The notes below the pieces were generated by a model, which made no database searches, was not told the DNA's origin, and saw only the letters and a program-made list of their open reading frames with translations. This document shows, piece by piece, positions 22,993 to 35,590 of a stretch of 64,000 nucleotides of DNA. The translations under genes and the position numbers were made by a program. The stretch covers positions 186,001 to 250,000 of the forward strand of contig JAFKAC010000015.1 in assembly GCA_025766275.1 (NCBI GenBank), written 5' to 3'. The DNA is from Lactarius indigo (taxonomy: Eukaryota; Basidiomycota; Agaricomycetes; Russulales; Russulaceae). Position 1 is the first letter of the stretch. Every line of letters begins with the position of its first letter.

Positions 22993-25900
22993 GGAGTACG
23001 TTCCGCCTCCTCCTGTGTGATCCTCACCATCTCCTCCGCCTGAACAGGCGGTACAGGCACGACGTACTCCCCGGGCCAGATTCCGTCGTCTGCATCTGCA
23101 TCTGCGTCCGCATCGGCATTGTCATCGCGGCCCTCATCAAGAATTCCATCCCCGTCGCCGTCGTCATCGTCGTTCAGCAGCGTCAACCACCCAGATCGTC
23201 GCCGTCACCACCTCCGCCGTGCCACCAACAATGGCTCTAGGCCACAAAGACCCGAATCCACGTCCCTGGCCCGCCATACTGTTGACTTCCCCATACCATT
23301 TGTCTTTTTTCTGCTGCATCGGCTGGTCGTGCTTGGGATCCGGAAGGGACTTAAAGCGCCCCCACGTCTTGAGAGATTCCAGATGAACGTATACCGATGC
23401 CTTCGCAGTTGCTACTGCTGCTACTTCTGCGCAGGTGTCGGTATCGCTCAAGCTCACGTCAAAGTACTACACGTTGGTCGTCGTCGGGCATTGCTTCGTC
23501 GCCGCGGGCACCTGCGCCGTTCCGGGGTCGTTGCTCTTGCTCCTTCTTGCGGGGGTGGGCGCAATGGCGCAATGGGAATCTCCTTGGCGCGCCACCCAAC
23601 TGCGCCTCCCGCCATTGCGTTCGGGGATGTACACCTCTCCGCGCTTCCGCAAGCAGTTACAATAGTTGTGACAACCCGGACAGTTGAACTCTTCTGCTGG
23701 GCGATCGAACGTCAACTCGGGGTACCTGGTGTAGCGAGTAATAGACGTTGACCCAAGGGGAATCGTAGACAAAAGAGATAGAAGAGAGAAATAGGAAATA
23801 CAGACGAGAAAGCAGACGCAGGCTGATATCGTTAACGTGAAAGTGGGAGTATAAGATCTGTTCATTTTCCGCAATCAACCATAGAGTACATACGTCTGAT
23901 TAGTAATCGAATAGCAACAAGTAAAGTATCGTTCCAAGCCCGGGAGGACTATGATCCTTATTACACTGCACTCCAAGAGTCAGAAATGTCATGTATATAT
24001 GAAGGGATGCAACATACTGTTTCTCGATGCAGATCGCAAAATAGGGCATTGCTCGTCCACAGAGCTTCGATCAATGTACAGCACATCTTAGGTTGGCGCA
24101 CCTTGTACCCACAATGGTAGCAGTGTTAACCTCCCCGAGAGCACGCCTGATGACAATGATGCCGGCATATGTTTCTTGCGACGAGCGTCTATAAAAACAG
24201 GGCACAGATATTGCGTGGGTGCGTGGACCTTCATCGTCGCTGTCGCCGCCGCCGCCGCCGCCGTGCCTGAGTCGTCCGCAAGTGCATTGCACCAGCACTT
24301 CCTCTGCACCCTCAAACCAGCAGCAGCAGAAACGCTCTCCGACGACACGATGACGCAGTCCACAACAGCGGCTCGGGCCTTGCCATTACATAACCCCGAC
24401 GTCGGTGGAAAGTCGTGGGCCCAATGATCTGGAAGTCAGGAAACGCTTGCAGGTGACCGAATGTGCACGGGGGAATCATCATCTCCGTGCGTGCAGATTT
24501 TGGCAGGATCGTCAGTGGGAGACCAGTGAGCGAGTTGACATCTGGGGGCGTGATTGGCGAGGACTGCTTGTGCGGGTGCGGAGTTGATGCGCGATACTGC
24601 TGGGCGACACGATGGGGCTTATGTCTATGCAGCTGTCGGCCAGATGGTGAGTACGGCAAGACTCTGGGAACACACCGTCATTCGCGCGGCGCATCGGCGG
24701 TGATCTCAATTTAAAAGTCGTCGGATTCGTCTTGTTCGTGCTCGTCTGCCACGCGCCGTCGTTTTCTGCGTGGACTGGTCGGCGTGTGCGGATGCTGTTT
24801 CCCCTTTCCATGCGGCGACACGGGAAAGTGGTCGTCGTTCCGGCTCGACACGGCCTGCGGGCGACCGCGTTTAGTCGGCAGCGGGACGATGACTTCCACG
24901 CTCGCGCTATCTCTTGAAGTCTCAGTGGATGTCTTCTTTGCCAACCGGCGCGTACCGGTCGCCGCCGGTGCTGACGGCGACACCGCCACGTTAGGGTTCG
25001 CCGAGATGTATGTGAATGCCATAGCTAACGCCTGATCGATGGACGTGGGGTCTTGGACTTCTCTTCGCCTTCCTCATCGTCCACTGCCACCATCTCTCAT
25101 ATAGTCTTTTTCTTCTTCGTCCCACTAGGTCCCGTACTGACATCACTTGGCTAGTTGTTCTCAAACGCACCCTGCAACACGTGCACGATTTACCTCGAGC
25201 CAGAATTGTCCCCCGCCCGCGCCTTCCCTTAGCCGCGGTCAGGCACTGGCGTGTCCGGGGCCATCGCTATACATGCACATAGTCTGACTGATGCACGCCG
25301 AGCGGCAGGGGGGACATGAGGACGTACGCCACCATTTGTCCCCGTCTCCTTCATTTCTTGGTCTTGCGTGGGCTGCGCCGAGGAGGAGGCGGTAGCAAGG
25401 AAGAAGTGTATTCGACAATTATGATGTCCAGTGGGTCGTAGTCCCTGTCTCTGTCACGTTGGTGGGGGGCGGCTTCGATGGATTGGTTTAGAGGGAGGGA
25501 AGGAAGAGGGGAGTCTTTGACAAGCAGCGTATGATACACGGAATTGGGGGGATGAGAAGCTCCTGGAGGGACCCGCGGGTTGGGGCTGACTCTGTCACAC
25601 GGCGTATGTATACGCAGATAGGGCAGAAGTGACGGACACACACCTGTAATGGGCCCTGGTCCCAACCATAATGGGAAACATCACGCATCTCGACATCGCT
25701 GTCCGTGCTTTTTCGGGCTGGGTCTTGGCCGTCGTCCTCATGAGACACCGGCACGTAGTCGACGATGTACTCGCCTGTGGTGGGGTCATCACCAAGACCA
25801 GTGGTGCGACGTCATATTACTTTCCCGTCCTGGCAGCTGGAGGCCTGATGCGGCGATGATGCGGACAGCGGGGCAAATGGTGAGGATAAAACCAATGAGG

Positions 25901-26084
25901 AGGCTGACGCTACGACGGGGACAGGGGACCTTGACTGTGAGAAAAGCGTGATCGAACCCAATCGCACTAGGTAAAGAGACCTGCCTTGAGCAAGTCCAAA
26001 GTCACGTTTGCGTTTGGCAAAGACGCATCGTTGAGCCACAAGAGCCACGGGGCGGGGTCATGTGGATCAAGGGCGATTTCGGCC
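22993..26084 (-). pseudogene. Degenerate short zf-4CXXC_R1 copy (s1)
   Basis: This runs from the ATG at 26084 (MAEIALDPHD) through exon 2-3 homology, a zinc-finger exon ending near 24018, an enlarged intron (23726-24017, 292 bp against 58 bp in other copies), and a C-terminal exon (YPELTFDRPAEEF). The finger is damaged: CYHCG and FCDL remain, but the Cys of DEQC is gone and the second CxxC is lost. Other lesions are a TGA at an Arg position near 25100 and a TAG after TTNV near 23466. Its last codons fuse to NLR fragment a. It stands head to head with NLR1. Confidence 0.8.
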
Positions 26085-26500
26085 ATGAGCCCGCTTTCTT
26101 GTGGATATAGGGCGGATTGGGAGGGACTCGGAATGGCCTGTTGGTTGGACGACGACAACGACGCGTGATCGTGGGATTGGCCTGCACCGGGTGGTTGTGT
26201 CCCAGATCTCCCAGTGGACGTGACCGCCAAGAGCGACACGAGCGATAGGTCGATCGACGTCAAACATGGGCCTCTCTGTGACCACAACTATCCGTGCTTG
26301 CGTTCTCCCGATGTGTTCTCCTGCGTATTGCAATGGGAGGAAGGCGGATCAGCCTGGAGGTGCCGGCCCGTGTCGCAGCGCGTTTCAGCGTCTATCTGAT
26401 TCCTCCATGACACACGCTGTGCAGTGTCTTTGGTTTGTCGACACGAGGCAACAGCACTCTCTCACCGTCGTCTACTAGACACTGTCAACATACCCCCAAC
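26085..26500. promoter_or_regulatory. Divergent intergenic region between zinc-finger copy s1 and NLR1
   Basis: These 416 bp separate the two start codons, and homologous regions precede NLR2 and NLR3 (48224-48631 is 408 bp). The stretch GATGTGTTCTCCTGCGTATT and the block before the receptor ATG are conserved in all three. It would have to hold both promoters. The part next to the zinc-finger gene may also contain an upstream exon ending at the conserved gccaatcccacgatc acceptor. No obvious TATA box is seen. Confidence 0.5.
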
Positions 26501-29500
26501 ATGAGTCAATCTGCTGCTCCCGCCCCCGCTTCCATGCCCCAGGCTCCCGTCACTACACCCTCCGAATCCTCTTCCACCAGAATCGAACGCATCTTTGATA
26601 TCGCTCTAAAATCGTACAAGAAAAAGACCAAGAACGATCTCAAGAACCACGATCTCTTCAAACAGCTCGAGACATGCAATTCCCCCGCTGCCATTCTCGC
26701 TGTGTTTCAAACCGCCCAGTTCGATCCCTCGAGGACGGCTGGCGATGATAGGTTGAAAAAATGGCTCGTTCCGACGGTCAACGTTCTTTGTGCCTTCTCT
26801 GGGACGCTAAGTGAAGGCGTCAGTTTGGTAAGTATCTAATCATCTGTCCTTGAATACGCTCTGACGTTGATCTGGCAGGTATTCCCACCCGCTAAACTAG
26901 TATTTGCCGGCGTTGGTGTCCTCCTTTTGGTGAGTCGCTTCGTTTGTTCCCTCGTATGGGAACCTCCGGCGTTGAGCGTTATTAGGCAGCTAAGGATGTT
27001 GCCGCGAGCCAAGACATCCTCGTCGACATCTTCGGACGCATCGAAAGTTTCTTCGTGCGACTCGAGACTTATACTGAGGTCCCGTTGACTCCGGTAATGA
27101 CGGACAAAATGGTTCAAATCACGGCTGAGGTCCTGGATATCCTGGCGACGGCCACAAAGGAAATGAAACAGAGTCGAGCCAGTGAGTTCGACCACCGCCT
27201 TAGATTACTCGAGGCTAATATCTGTTGAGAAAAATTCCTCAAGAAGGTGGCGGGGGGGACGGATCTGGAGGATGGGCTGAAGAAGCTCGAGAAACTGACT
27301 AACGAAGAGGTAGTGATGGCGAGTTCGCAGGTTCTGAAGGTCACGCACACCATCGATAACAAAGTGACGGCGGTTGGTGACGGCATGAAGGGCGTCGACG
27401 AGAAAGTGCAGGTTGTCGAAAGCGAAGTGCGGGTTGTCGAAAGTGAAGTGCAGGTTGTCAAAAGCGAGGTACAGCTCGTTGGCGACGGCGTTAAAGCGAT
27501 CGACGATAAGGTGCAAACAATAACTGACAGTGCGTGGAGTCTCTTTGGACACTCACCAGCGTCATCACTCACTTCTATCACATAGACTCACTCCAAGTGA
27601 AGTTAATCACTCGACAAACCGCGGTCCAAGTAGACGACGTGAAGCGTTCGTAATCAGTCCCATCTTCCCTGACAGGCGGCCATCTAACACGACCACAGGC
27701 AACCAATTACGAGAAAGCCTTAGGAAATGGCAATCTCCACCGGATCCGTCCACAAATTACATCATCAACGGTGATCGCCAACATGAGGGAACCGCCGAGT
27801 GGTTCATTGAAAGTGACCAATTCGAAACCTGGAAGGTGACTGGTTCCCTTCTGTGGATTCACGGCAAACGTACGTTACTTTTATCTGCGGCTTCGGCGAT
27901 CTTACGGACGACACGTTTCGCAGCGGGCTCTGGGAAAAGCATCCTATGGTTCGTCACTCTTTACATCTTGCAGTATTGGTAAACTTATGATTGTCGAGTA
28001 GCTCCGCAATCATCAACGATCTCACGACCCTGTGCGAGGCAGGATCCGCTTCGATGGCGTATTTTTATTTCGACTTTCGAGATGTCGACAAGCAAGCTCG
28101 CCGCAACCTTCTCCCGTCACTCCTCGTCCAACTTTCTACTCGTTCCAATGCCTTTTGCGACGTACTTTCCCGTCTCTACGAGGCACACGACAACGGCGCG
28201 CGTCAGCCCAGCGACAAAGCTTTAACCCAGTGCCTCAAGGAGATGCTGGCGCTTCCAAATCAAGGCCCAGTTTATCTTATCTTAGATGCCCTTGATGAAT
28301 GTCCCGACACCTCTGATGTCCCATCTGCCCGCGAACAGGTCCTTGATCTCATAAAGGATCTTGTCAGCCTTCGACTTTCCAATCTCCATATCTGTGTTAC
28401 GAGTCGCCCGGAGGCCGACATCTACGATGCGCTTGAGTCGCTCACCTCTCAGACAGTTTCGCTTCAGGATGAAGGCGGGCAGAAGAAGGATATCGCCGAC
28501 TATGTCAGATCTGTGGTCTATTCTGGATCGGGTAAATTTATGAGGAGATGGAGGACAGAGGACAAAGAGCATGTGATTGAGACGCTCTCAGAAAGAGCCG
28601 ACGGAATGTGAGTGTATATACAGGTGATTATGACTTGGATTGACGGTATTTAACAGGTTTCGATGGGTCTTTTGTCAGCTTGAAGTGCTGCGAAATTGCC
28701 TTCCACAGAATGTTCAGCGCGTCCTTAGAGAATTGCCCAACTCATTGGACGAGACATACGAGCGGATGTTGAAGGAGATCGGAAAGGTCAATCCAGATCA
28801 AGCATATCGTCTGTTACAATGTCTCACTGTTGCGACGCGGCCGCTTCGTGTGGATGAGCTTGCAGAAGTTCTCGCGCTCGACTTCGATGGGGCGAAAGAA
28901 GGGATACCGGTGCTGAACTCAGATTGGCGATGGGATGACAAGCAACAAGGAGTTCTGTCTACGTGCTCGAGCCTCATTGTCGTCGTCGATGACGCCTCTT
29001 CGAAGACGCGGGTTGTACAATTCGCACATTTCTCTGTGAAGGAGTTCTTGACTTCGGATCGGCTTGCCAACCTTACACCAGACATTTCCCGTTTTCACAT
29101 CCGTCTTGAGCCAGCGCACACGGTCATCACCCAGGCTTGCTTGGCAATTCTTCAGTCAGATTTCAGTGGTTCGGTCGGACGTAGCTCTCCTCTATTGGAC
29201 TATGCCGCTCGGCATTGGGTAGACCATGCTCAATTCGAGAACGTCTCATTAGTTGTGGAATACGGGATGCGACATCTTTTTGATCCTACAAAGCCTTATT
29301 TTGCGGCATGGCTCAAGTCGTTTAACATCGACAGAAGATGGGATTCTTTCGTACATTTTGAAGAATCTACTTCATCGCGCAAAGTCGATCCACCGTTGTG
29401 TCTATACTACGCTGCATTGTGCGGATTTTGTGACCTAACGAAACATCTCATCGCCGAGTACCCGCAGCATGTAAATGTTAGGGTTGGTCTGAACAAGAGT

Positions 29501-30805
29501 CCGCTGACGGCAGCATTATGCAACAGGCACATCAAAGTCGCAGAGCTACTACACCAGCATGGCGCAGTCCTGCATAAGGATTTCCGAAGTTGCACTTTAC
29601 TACACGCTGCATCATCGGATGGATTGACGGATGTTGCACAATGGTTACTAAGCGTCGGCGCAGATGCGAATGCGCAAGACGACTACGGCAGGACTCCACT
29701 CCACATTGCAGCAGCGAAGGGACGCCTGGACATTGTTCGAATCCTACTAGGGCACGGTGTAGATGTCAGCGTCGCTACGACGACGGACAACCATACACCA
29801 CTGCACGAAGCATCAAGCGGTGGTCATGTCGACATCGTACGGCTGTTGATCCAGTATGGGGCAGATGCAAACACCGACCTCCAGAAGCTATTTCGTCTAG
29901 CGTTATTGTCGAGGAGTGTTGAAACCGTGCTGGTCTTCATAAAGCTCGGGGGGGATGTCCACGCACGGGATGAGTGCCACGAGACCCCTTTATATCTGGC
30001 GTCATCGTCCATGTTTTCGAATGCTGGTGTTGTGCAAACATTGATCCTGAACGGCGCAGATGTCAACGCACGGAATTGGTTCCACGAGACACCTTTGCAT
30101 CTGGCGTCGTCGTCGTCGTGGACGAAAGTTGATGTTGTGCAGACATTGATCGATCACGGGGCAGATGTCAACGCACGGAATCAGAGCCACGAGACACCTT
30201 TGCATCTCACGTTGAAGTCGTATAAAGTTAATGTTGTGCGGACACTGGTCGTGAACGGGGCAGATGTCAACGCACGAGATCGGAACCACCAGACACCTTT
30301 GCATCGGGCGTCGTCGTCGGAGTCGAGTGTTGCTATTGTGCAGATATTGATCGATCACGGGGCAGATGTCGACGCACGGGATAAAAACCACTGGACACCT
30401 TTGCATTGCTCGTTCACGTCGTCAACGAAAGTTGATATTATGCAGACACTGATCGATCACGGGGCAGATGTCAACGCACCGAATAGGAACCACGATACAC
30501 CTTTGCATCTCGCGTTATTGTGGTCGCCGAAAGTTGATGTTGTGCGCACATTGATCCTGAACGGGGCGGATGTCAACGCACGAAATCAGGGTCAGTCAAC
30601 ACCTTTGCACCTAGTACTATTCTCTGGTGCTTTTAGGAGACCCGATGCCAATTGCTTGCGCGTGCTACTTGAGAACGGTGCAGATGTAGATGCAGTGGAT
30701 GATGAAGGTCGCACTCCGTACCAGCTTGCTTCATCAAATGGATATGGCAAGATGGCACAGTCGCTATTAGACCATCGTGCCAGTGCCGAACAGAATAGAA
30801 CGTAG
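26501..30805 (+). CDS. NLR1: Goodbye-NACHT-ankyrin NOD-like receptor, 1294 aa
   Basis: Nine exons: 26501-26827, 26879-26929, 26986-27181, 27230-27529, 27586-27645, 27699-27869, 27924-27948, 28002-28607, 28657-30805. They sum to 3885 bases with no stop. The N-terminus is the fungal STAND Goodbye domain (IFDIALKSYKKKTKNDL to LLLAAKDVAASQD), followed by coiled-coil heptads of the VQVVKSE type. NACHT follows with Walker A GKPGSGKSIL assembled across a 25-base exon, Walker B VYLILDALDEC, and ICVTSRPE. The C-terminus has diverged ankyrin repeats, then six near-identical ones and two terminal ones. By family it is an intracellular signalling ATPase likely acting in non-self recognition; ligand and output are unknown. 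The apparent TGA near 27226 falls inside the 48 bp intron 27182-27229, so the gene is intact. It has two heptads fewer than NLR2 and NLR3. Confidence 0.92.
29970..30590 (+). repeat. Six near-identical ankyrin repeats in NLR1
   Basis: Each unit of about 100 bases encodes HxTPLHL, a short Ser-rich loop, then VVQTLIDHGADVNAR. These are less homogeneous than in NLR2 and NLR3, and the loops are short (3-6 residues). Confidence 0.9.
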
Positions 30806-31338
30806 CATTCCAATTTGTTGTACCTACCTCACCACACGTCTAGTACTTGTGTCGATTCCGAGTCAGATACTGTCTCCGTTGTTGATATCAATTAGCTTTC
30901 GTGACGCCATACAAATATGAAGTGCTGTTAGTTTGACGTTGGCCATTCGCGGCCACAAAATAATAGTGCTCTCGATTTGTGTGAGATCGAACTTGCGTGG
31001 CATGAACAAGACCAGAAGTACTCAGATGCTGTGAGGCGAGGACACAACAGGGTCCCTAGAGCACATCGATGAGGGTCGAGAGTGAAGGCCTTGTCGCCGT
31101 GGTGCATGAGAAGGAAAGCTATATGCGGCGCGTCGTCTGCTCTCATGTTTTCGGTGAACTATGAGAACATGCACAGACCGTTGTGACGCACGCAACAACC
31201 AGGGCGATGTAAAGTAGTATTTTGAACCAAGGGAAGCCGGAAAACCAAAATGGATATACAGGTAATAATAGTCGTTCTGCTAATTCTACCACCCTACTAC
31301 CGACTCATTTATATTTTTGGGGAACCCGACGAGGACGA
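30806..31338. other. Convergent 3' intergenic region (NLR1 / zinc-finger hybrid)
   Basis: No gene seen. The 533 bp are conserved as a block after NLR2 (40181-40709) and NLR3 (53303-53826), always between a receptor stop and a zinc-finger stop on opposite strands. They should hold both poly(A) regions. Confidence 0.6.
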
Positions 31339-34300
31339 CTATGGCACGGCACCAATGGCGAACGCGGCGCCAATAGCACGCTCCACCTCCTCCGGCGTGA
31401 TCCTCGCCATATCCTCTGCCTGAGCAGACGGTACAGGTACCACGTACTCCTCAGGCCAGATCCCGTCGTCTGCATCTGGGTCTACACCGATATCGCCACC
31501 CTCATCAACATTTCCGTCCTCGTCATCGTCGTTCAGCGACGTCAAAGACGCAGACAGTCGTCGCCGTCGCCGCCTCCGCGCCGCCAACAACGGCTCCAGG
31601 CTCCCGACAAAGAGCCGAATCCGCTTACCCCGGCGATCCCGGCCCGGGATGACCGTCAATTTCCCCTTCCCCTTCGTCGTTTTCTGCTGCTCCGGCTGGT
31701 CGTGGTCGAGATCTGGAAGGGAAACGAGTCGCCCCCACGTCTTGCGCGGTTTCCCGATAAACATATACCGGCGCCGTTGCAGTTTCTGCGAGGGTTCGGG
31801 TATCGGGCTGGTGGAGATAGTGGCGGGGGCAGCTAGGGTGGTGGCGGGAGGGGCAGGGGAGGTTGTAGGTTGCGAGACGGGTACGATGCGTGCTTTGTTG
31901 CCGTGCAAGAACGCACTGCCGAGCGGCTCGCCAGATACCGTGAACACCGCGGTCGCGCTCCAACTTGCATCAAAGACCTGCGCATCCGAAGTTGTCGTCG
32001 TTGTCTTCGCTGGGCGCTGCTTGGCTGGCGGCGGCGGCGGCACCGATACCGGTTCCTTGCTCTTCCGACTCTTGCTTGCGGGGGTAGGTGCGGCACGATG
32101 AGAGTCACCTTGGCGCGCCAACCAACTGCGCCACCCGCCATCACGTTCGGGGACGTACGCCTCTCCGCGCTTCCGCGAGCAATGCGAGCAGTTACAATAA
32201 TTGCGACAGACTGGGCACTCGAAGTCTCCCGCGGTGCGATCGAACGTCAGCTGGGGGTACCTGTGCTCCAAGAGTCAGAAATATGTACTGTATGTGAAGG
32301 GATGGATGGAAGGCGTACCGTTTCTCGATGCAGAGCTCACAAAACAGGTTACGGCATTGCTCGTCCCTCGACGCCTTGATTAACGTGCAGCGCATCTTGT
32401 GCCAGGGTGTCTTGCGCCTGCAATGGTGGCAGAACGTAAGCCCCCCCGGAAGCACGCCTGATGACGACGATGCCGGCGTGCGTTTCTTGCGACGAGCATT
32501 TGTCAAAACTGGTGCAGATATTGCATGCGCGCGTGGACCATCGTCGTTAGAGCTTTCGTTGTCGCTGTCGTCGTTGTGCCTAACCTCGACTTCGTCTGCA
32601 AGTTCCTTGCGCCAGCTCTTCCTCCGTATCCTCGAACCAGCAGCGGCAGCTACGCTCTCCACCGACTCAACGACGCCATCCGCGACGACCGCTCGATTCT
32701 TGCCCTTGCCCAATCCAGATGGTGGCACAAAGTCGTCGTCGCTCGTGTTCTCAAACAACATCCCCATGACGTCTTCCTCTTCCTCGTCGTCTTCATCTGT
32801 CATGCGTGAGGGTTGCACGCCGCCGAATCCACGAACCGGCGAGCTCACGTCGCCCCCGAGCCTTCCAGGACTGAGGTTGCCGCCCCCGCCAAGAACAGAC
32901 GGGTCGATCGTCCCGTCGCCAGCGTACTCTCCGACGCCCGTGTCTGTACTGGTGCCCGCACCACCGAAAACGTTCCCGGCGTGCCAGTCGATCCACCCTT
33001 CGGCGCTGCGATTTGGGGAAGTAAGGTTGAAGCTCAGGCCTTGGCTTGGGCTCGTGAGAGCGCGGCCCAGGCCAACGCTAGGGCTAGGGCTATGGTCGAC
33101 ACCGTCACGCTCAGGTATCACAAAACCGAGCACGGGCCCATCTGGATGGTCATGGGCGCTTGCAGTGAGCAGCAGTGGAGGTGGGGGGGGGGGGTGTGGG
33201 GGCACGACGTCGCCGTCGATCCTGTGCGCATCTGCATCTGTATCTGTATCCGCAGGCCCGGCCTCGAGGTCCATAGAGATGTCGAGGTCGAGGTCGAGAT
33301 CCAGACTCGCATCCTGCAAATCATCGGGATCGGTTGCAGTTACAGGAGCAGAGTTGGTGGGGTTGACACAAGCGCCGCTGTCCGAGGCGGGGGTGGGTTC
33401 GGCAGCGGGAGAAGTTGCGAGGAGACCGTGCGCGCCGACCGCGGTCCCCTCATAGCAAAAACCCTGCCGGATTGCGTACTGTTCTGTCGCTTGCAATTTG
33501 CGCACTGGATCTGGAGGATCGGGCGACGAGTGCAGGTGACTGAGCGCGCGGGGAGGGATAGCGATCTCCGTCCGTGCGGGTTCTGGCAAGATTGTGAGCG
33601 GGAGGCCTGCGAGAGAGTTGACGTCTGGGGGCGTGATTGGTGATGACTGTTCTTCCAGGGGCGGGGTCGACTCGGGCGTGGAAGTGTGGATAGATATGGA
33701 CGTGTGCATGGCGGGTCGGGTTGACGCGCGGTGTTGCTGGGCGGAGCGACGGGGCTTATGTCTAGGTCGGGGTCGGGAAGGCGGTAGGGATTCGGGCTTG
33801 GCCTTGGGTACGCGGCGTAGTCCTCGCGGCGCATCGACGATAACTTCGATTTCGGAATCGTCGGAGTCATCCTGGTCCCGCTCGTCTACCACGCGTCGTC
33901 GTTTTCTTCGTGGGCTGGTCGGTGTGTGCGGATGGCGTCTCCCCTTTCTGCGCGGCGACACAGCCTGCGCACGCGCCTGCGCACGAGCTCGTTTCGTCGG
34001 CAACGGGATCACAACCTCCACGCTCGCGCTGTCACTTGTCGCCTCGGCGCGAGTCTCCTTCGCAAGCCGGCGCGTACCGGTCGCCGCCGGTGCTGACGGC
34101 GACACCGCCACGTTAGGGTTCGCCGAGTTGCATGTGAATGCCGTAGCTAACGCCTGATCGAGGGACGTGGGGGTCTTGGACTTGACTTCTTTCTCTTCGC
34201 CTTCCTCATCGTCCACTGCCACCGTCTCTCATATAGTCTTTTCTTTCTTCTTCCCACTAGGTCCCGTACTGACATCACTTGGCTAGTTGTTCTCAAACGC

Positions 34301-35203
34301 ATCCTGCAACACGTGCACCATTTACTTCGAGCCAGAATTGTCCCCCGCCCGCGCCTTCCCTTAGCCGCGGTCAGGCGCTGGCGTGTCCGGAGCCATCGCT
34401 ATACATGCAAATAGTCTGACTGATGCAGGCCGAGCGGCAGGGGGGACATGAGGACGTACGCCACCATTTGTTCCTGTCTCCTTCATTTCTTGGTCTTGCG
34501 TGGGCTGCGCCGAGGAGGTGGTAGCAAGGATGAAGAGTATTCGACAATTATGATGTCCAGTGGGTCGTAGTCCCTGTCTCTGTCACGTTGGTGGGGGGCG
34601 GCTTCGATGGATTGGTTTAGAGGGAGGGAAGGAAGAGGGGAGTCTTTGACAAGCAGCGTATGATACACGGAATTGGGGGGATGAGAAGCTCCTGGAGGGA
34701 CCCGCGGGTTGGGGCTGACTCTGTCACACGGCGTATGTATACGCAGATAGGGCAGAAGTGACGGACACACACCTGTAATGGGCCCTGGTCCCAACCATAA
34801 TGGGAAACATCACGCATCTCGACATCGCTGTCCGTGCTTTTTCGGGCTGGGTCTTGGCCGTCGTCCTCATGAGACACCGGCACGTAGTCGACGATGTACT
34901 CGCCTGTGGTGGGGTCATCACCAAGACCAGTGGTGCGACGTCATATTACTTTCCCGTCCTGGCAGCTGGAGGCCTGATGCGGCGATGATGCGGACAGCGG
35001 GGCAAATGGTGAGGATAAAACCAATGAGGAGGCTGACGCTACGACGGGGACAGGGGACCTTGACTGTGAGAAAAGCGTGATCGAACCCAATCGCACTAGG
35101 TAAAGAGACCTGCCTTGAGCAAGTCCAAAGTCACGTTTGCGTTTGGCAAAGACGCATCGTTGAGCCACAAGAGCCACGGGGCGGGGTCATGTGGATCAAG
35201 GGC
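31339..35203 (-). pseudogene. Hybrid zf-4CXXC_R1 gene: intact C-terminal half, degenerate N-terminal half
   Basis: The 3' half is intact and like the full-length copies. Exon 4 (31339-32260) and exon 3 (from 32319) are separated by a 58 bp intron. The finger is complete (CHHCRRKT, FCELCIEKR, CPVCRNYCNCSHC). Upstream of about 34075 the sequence switches to the short-copy type, with its TGA at an Arg codon at about 34231. A deletion of about 40 bp near 35203, between gggcg repeats, removes the conserved start codon. I see no in-frame ATG near the top of the open part. A shortened product carrying the finger from an internal start is possible, but the full protein cannot be made. Confidence 0.78.
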
Positions 35204-35590
35204 GGATTGGGAGGGACTCGGAATGGCCTGTTGGTTGGACGACGACAACGACGCGTGATCGTGGGATTGGCCTGCACCGGGTGGTTATGTCCCAGATCTC
35301 CCAGTGGACGTGACCGCCAAGAGCGACACGAGCGATAGGTCGATCGACGTCAAACATGGGCCTCTCTGTGACCACAACTGTCCGTGCTTGCGTTCTCCCG
35401 ATGTGTTCTCCTGCGTATTGCAATGGGAGGAAAGGGGATCAGCCTGGAGGTGCCGGCCCGTGTCGCAGCGTGTTTCAGCGTCTATCTGATTCCTCCATGA
35501 CACACGCTGTGCAGTGTCTTTGGTTTGTCGACACGAGGCAACAGCACACTCTCACCGTCGTCTACTAGACACTGCTAACATACCCTCAAA
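35204..35590. promoter_or_regulatory. Upstream region of NLR2
   Basis: This closely matches the region upstream of NLR1, minus the deletion of about 40 bp that took the neighbouring zinc-finger start codon. The block immediately before the receptor ATG (GACACGAGGCAACAGCAC to the ATG) is retained, so receptor expression may be unaffected. Confidence 0.5.

Noticed and set aside
27182..27229. In-frame TGA in NLR1 as evidence of pseudogenisation
   Set aside because: It lies inside a 48 bp intron with GTGAGT donor and AG acceptor; the spliced product matches the family (SRAKKFLKK).
30002..30406. Cys-rich minus-strand frames opposite the ankyrin repeats (also 39035-39427 and 52394-52993)
   Set aside because: Repetitive antisense translations of the ankyrin units, with no start context and no independent support.
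31649..32101. Possible plus-strand gene between NLR1 and the hybrid zinc-finger copy
   Set aside because: Pure shadow of the minus-strand C-terminal exon.
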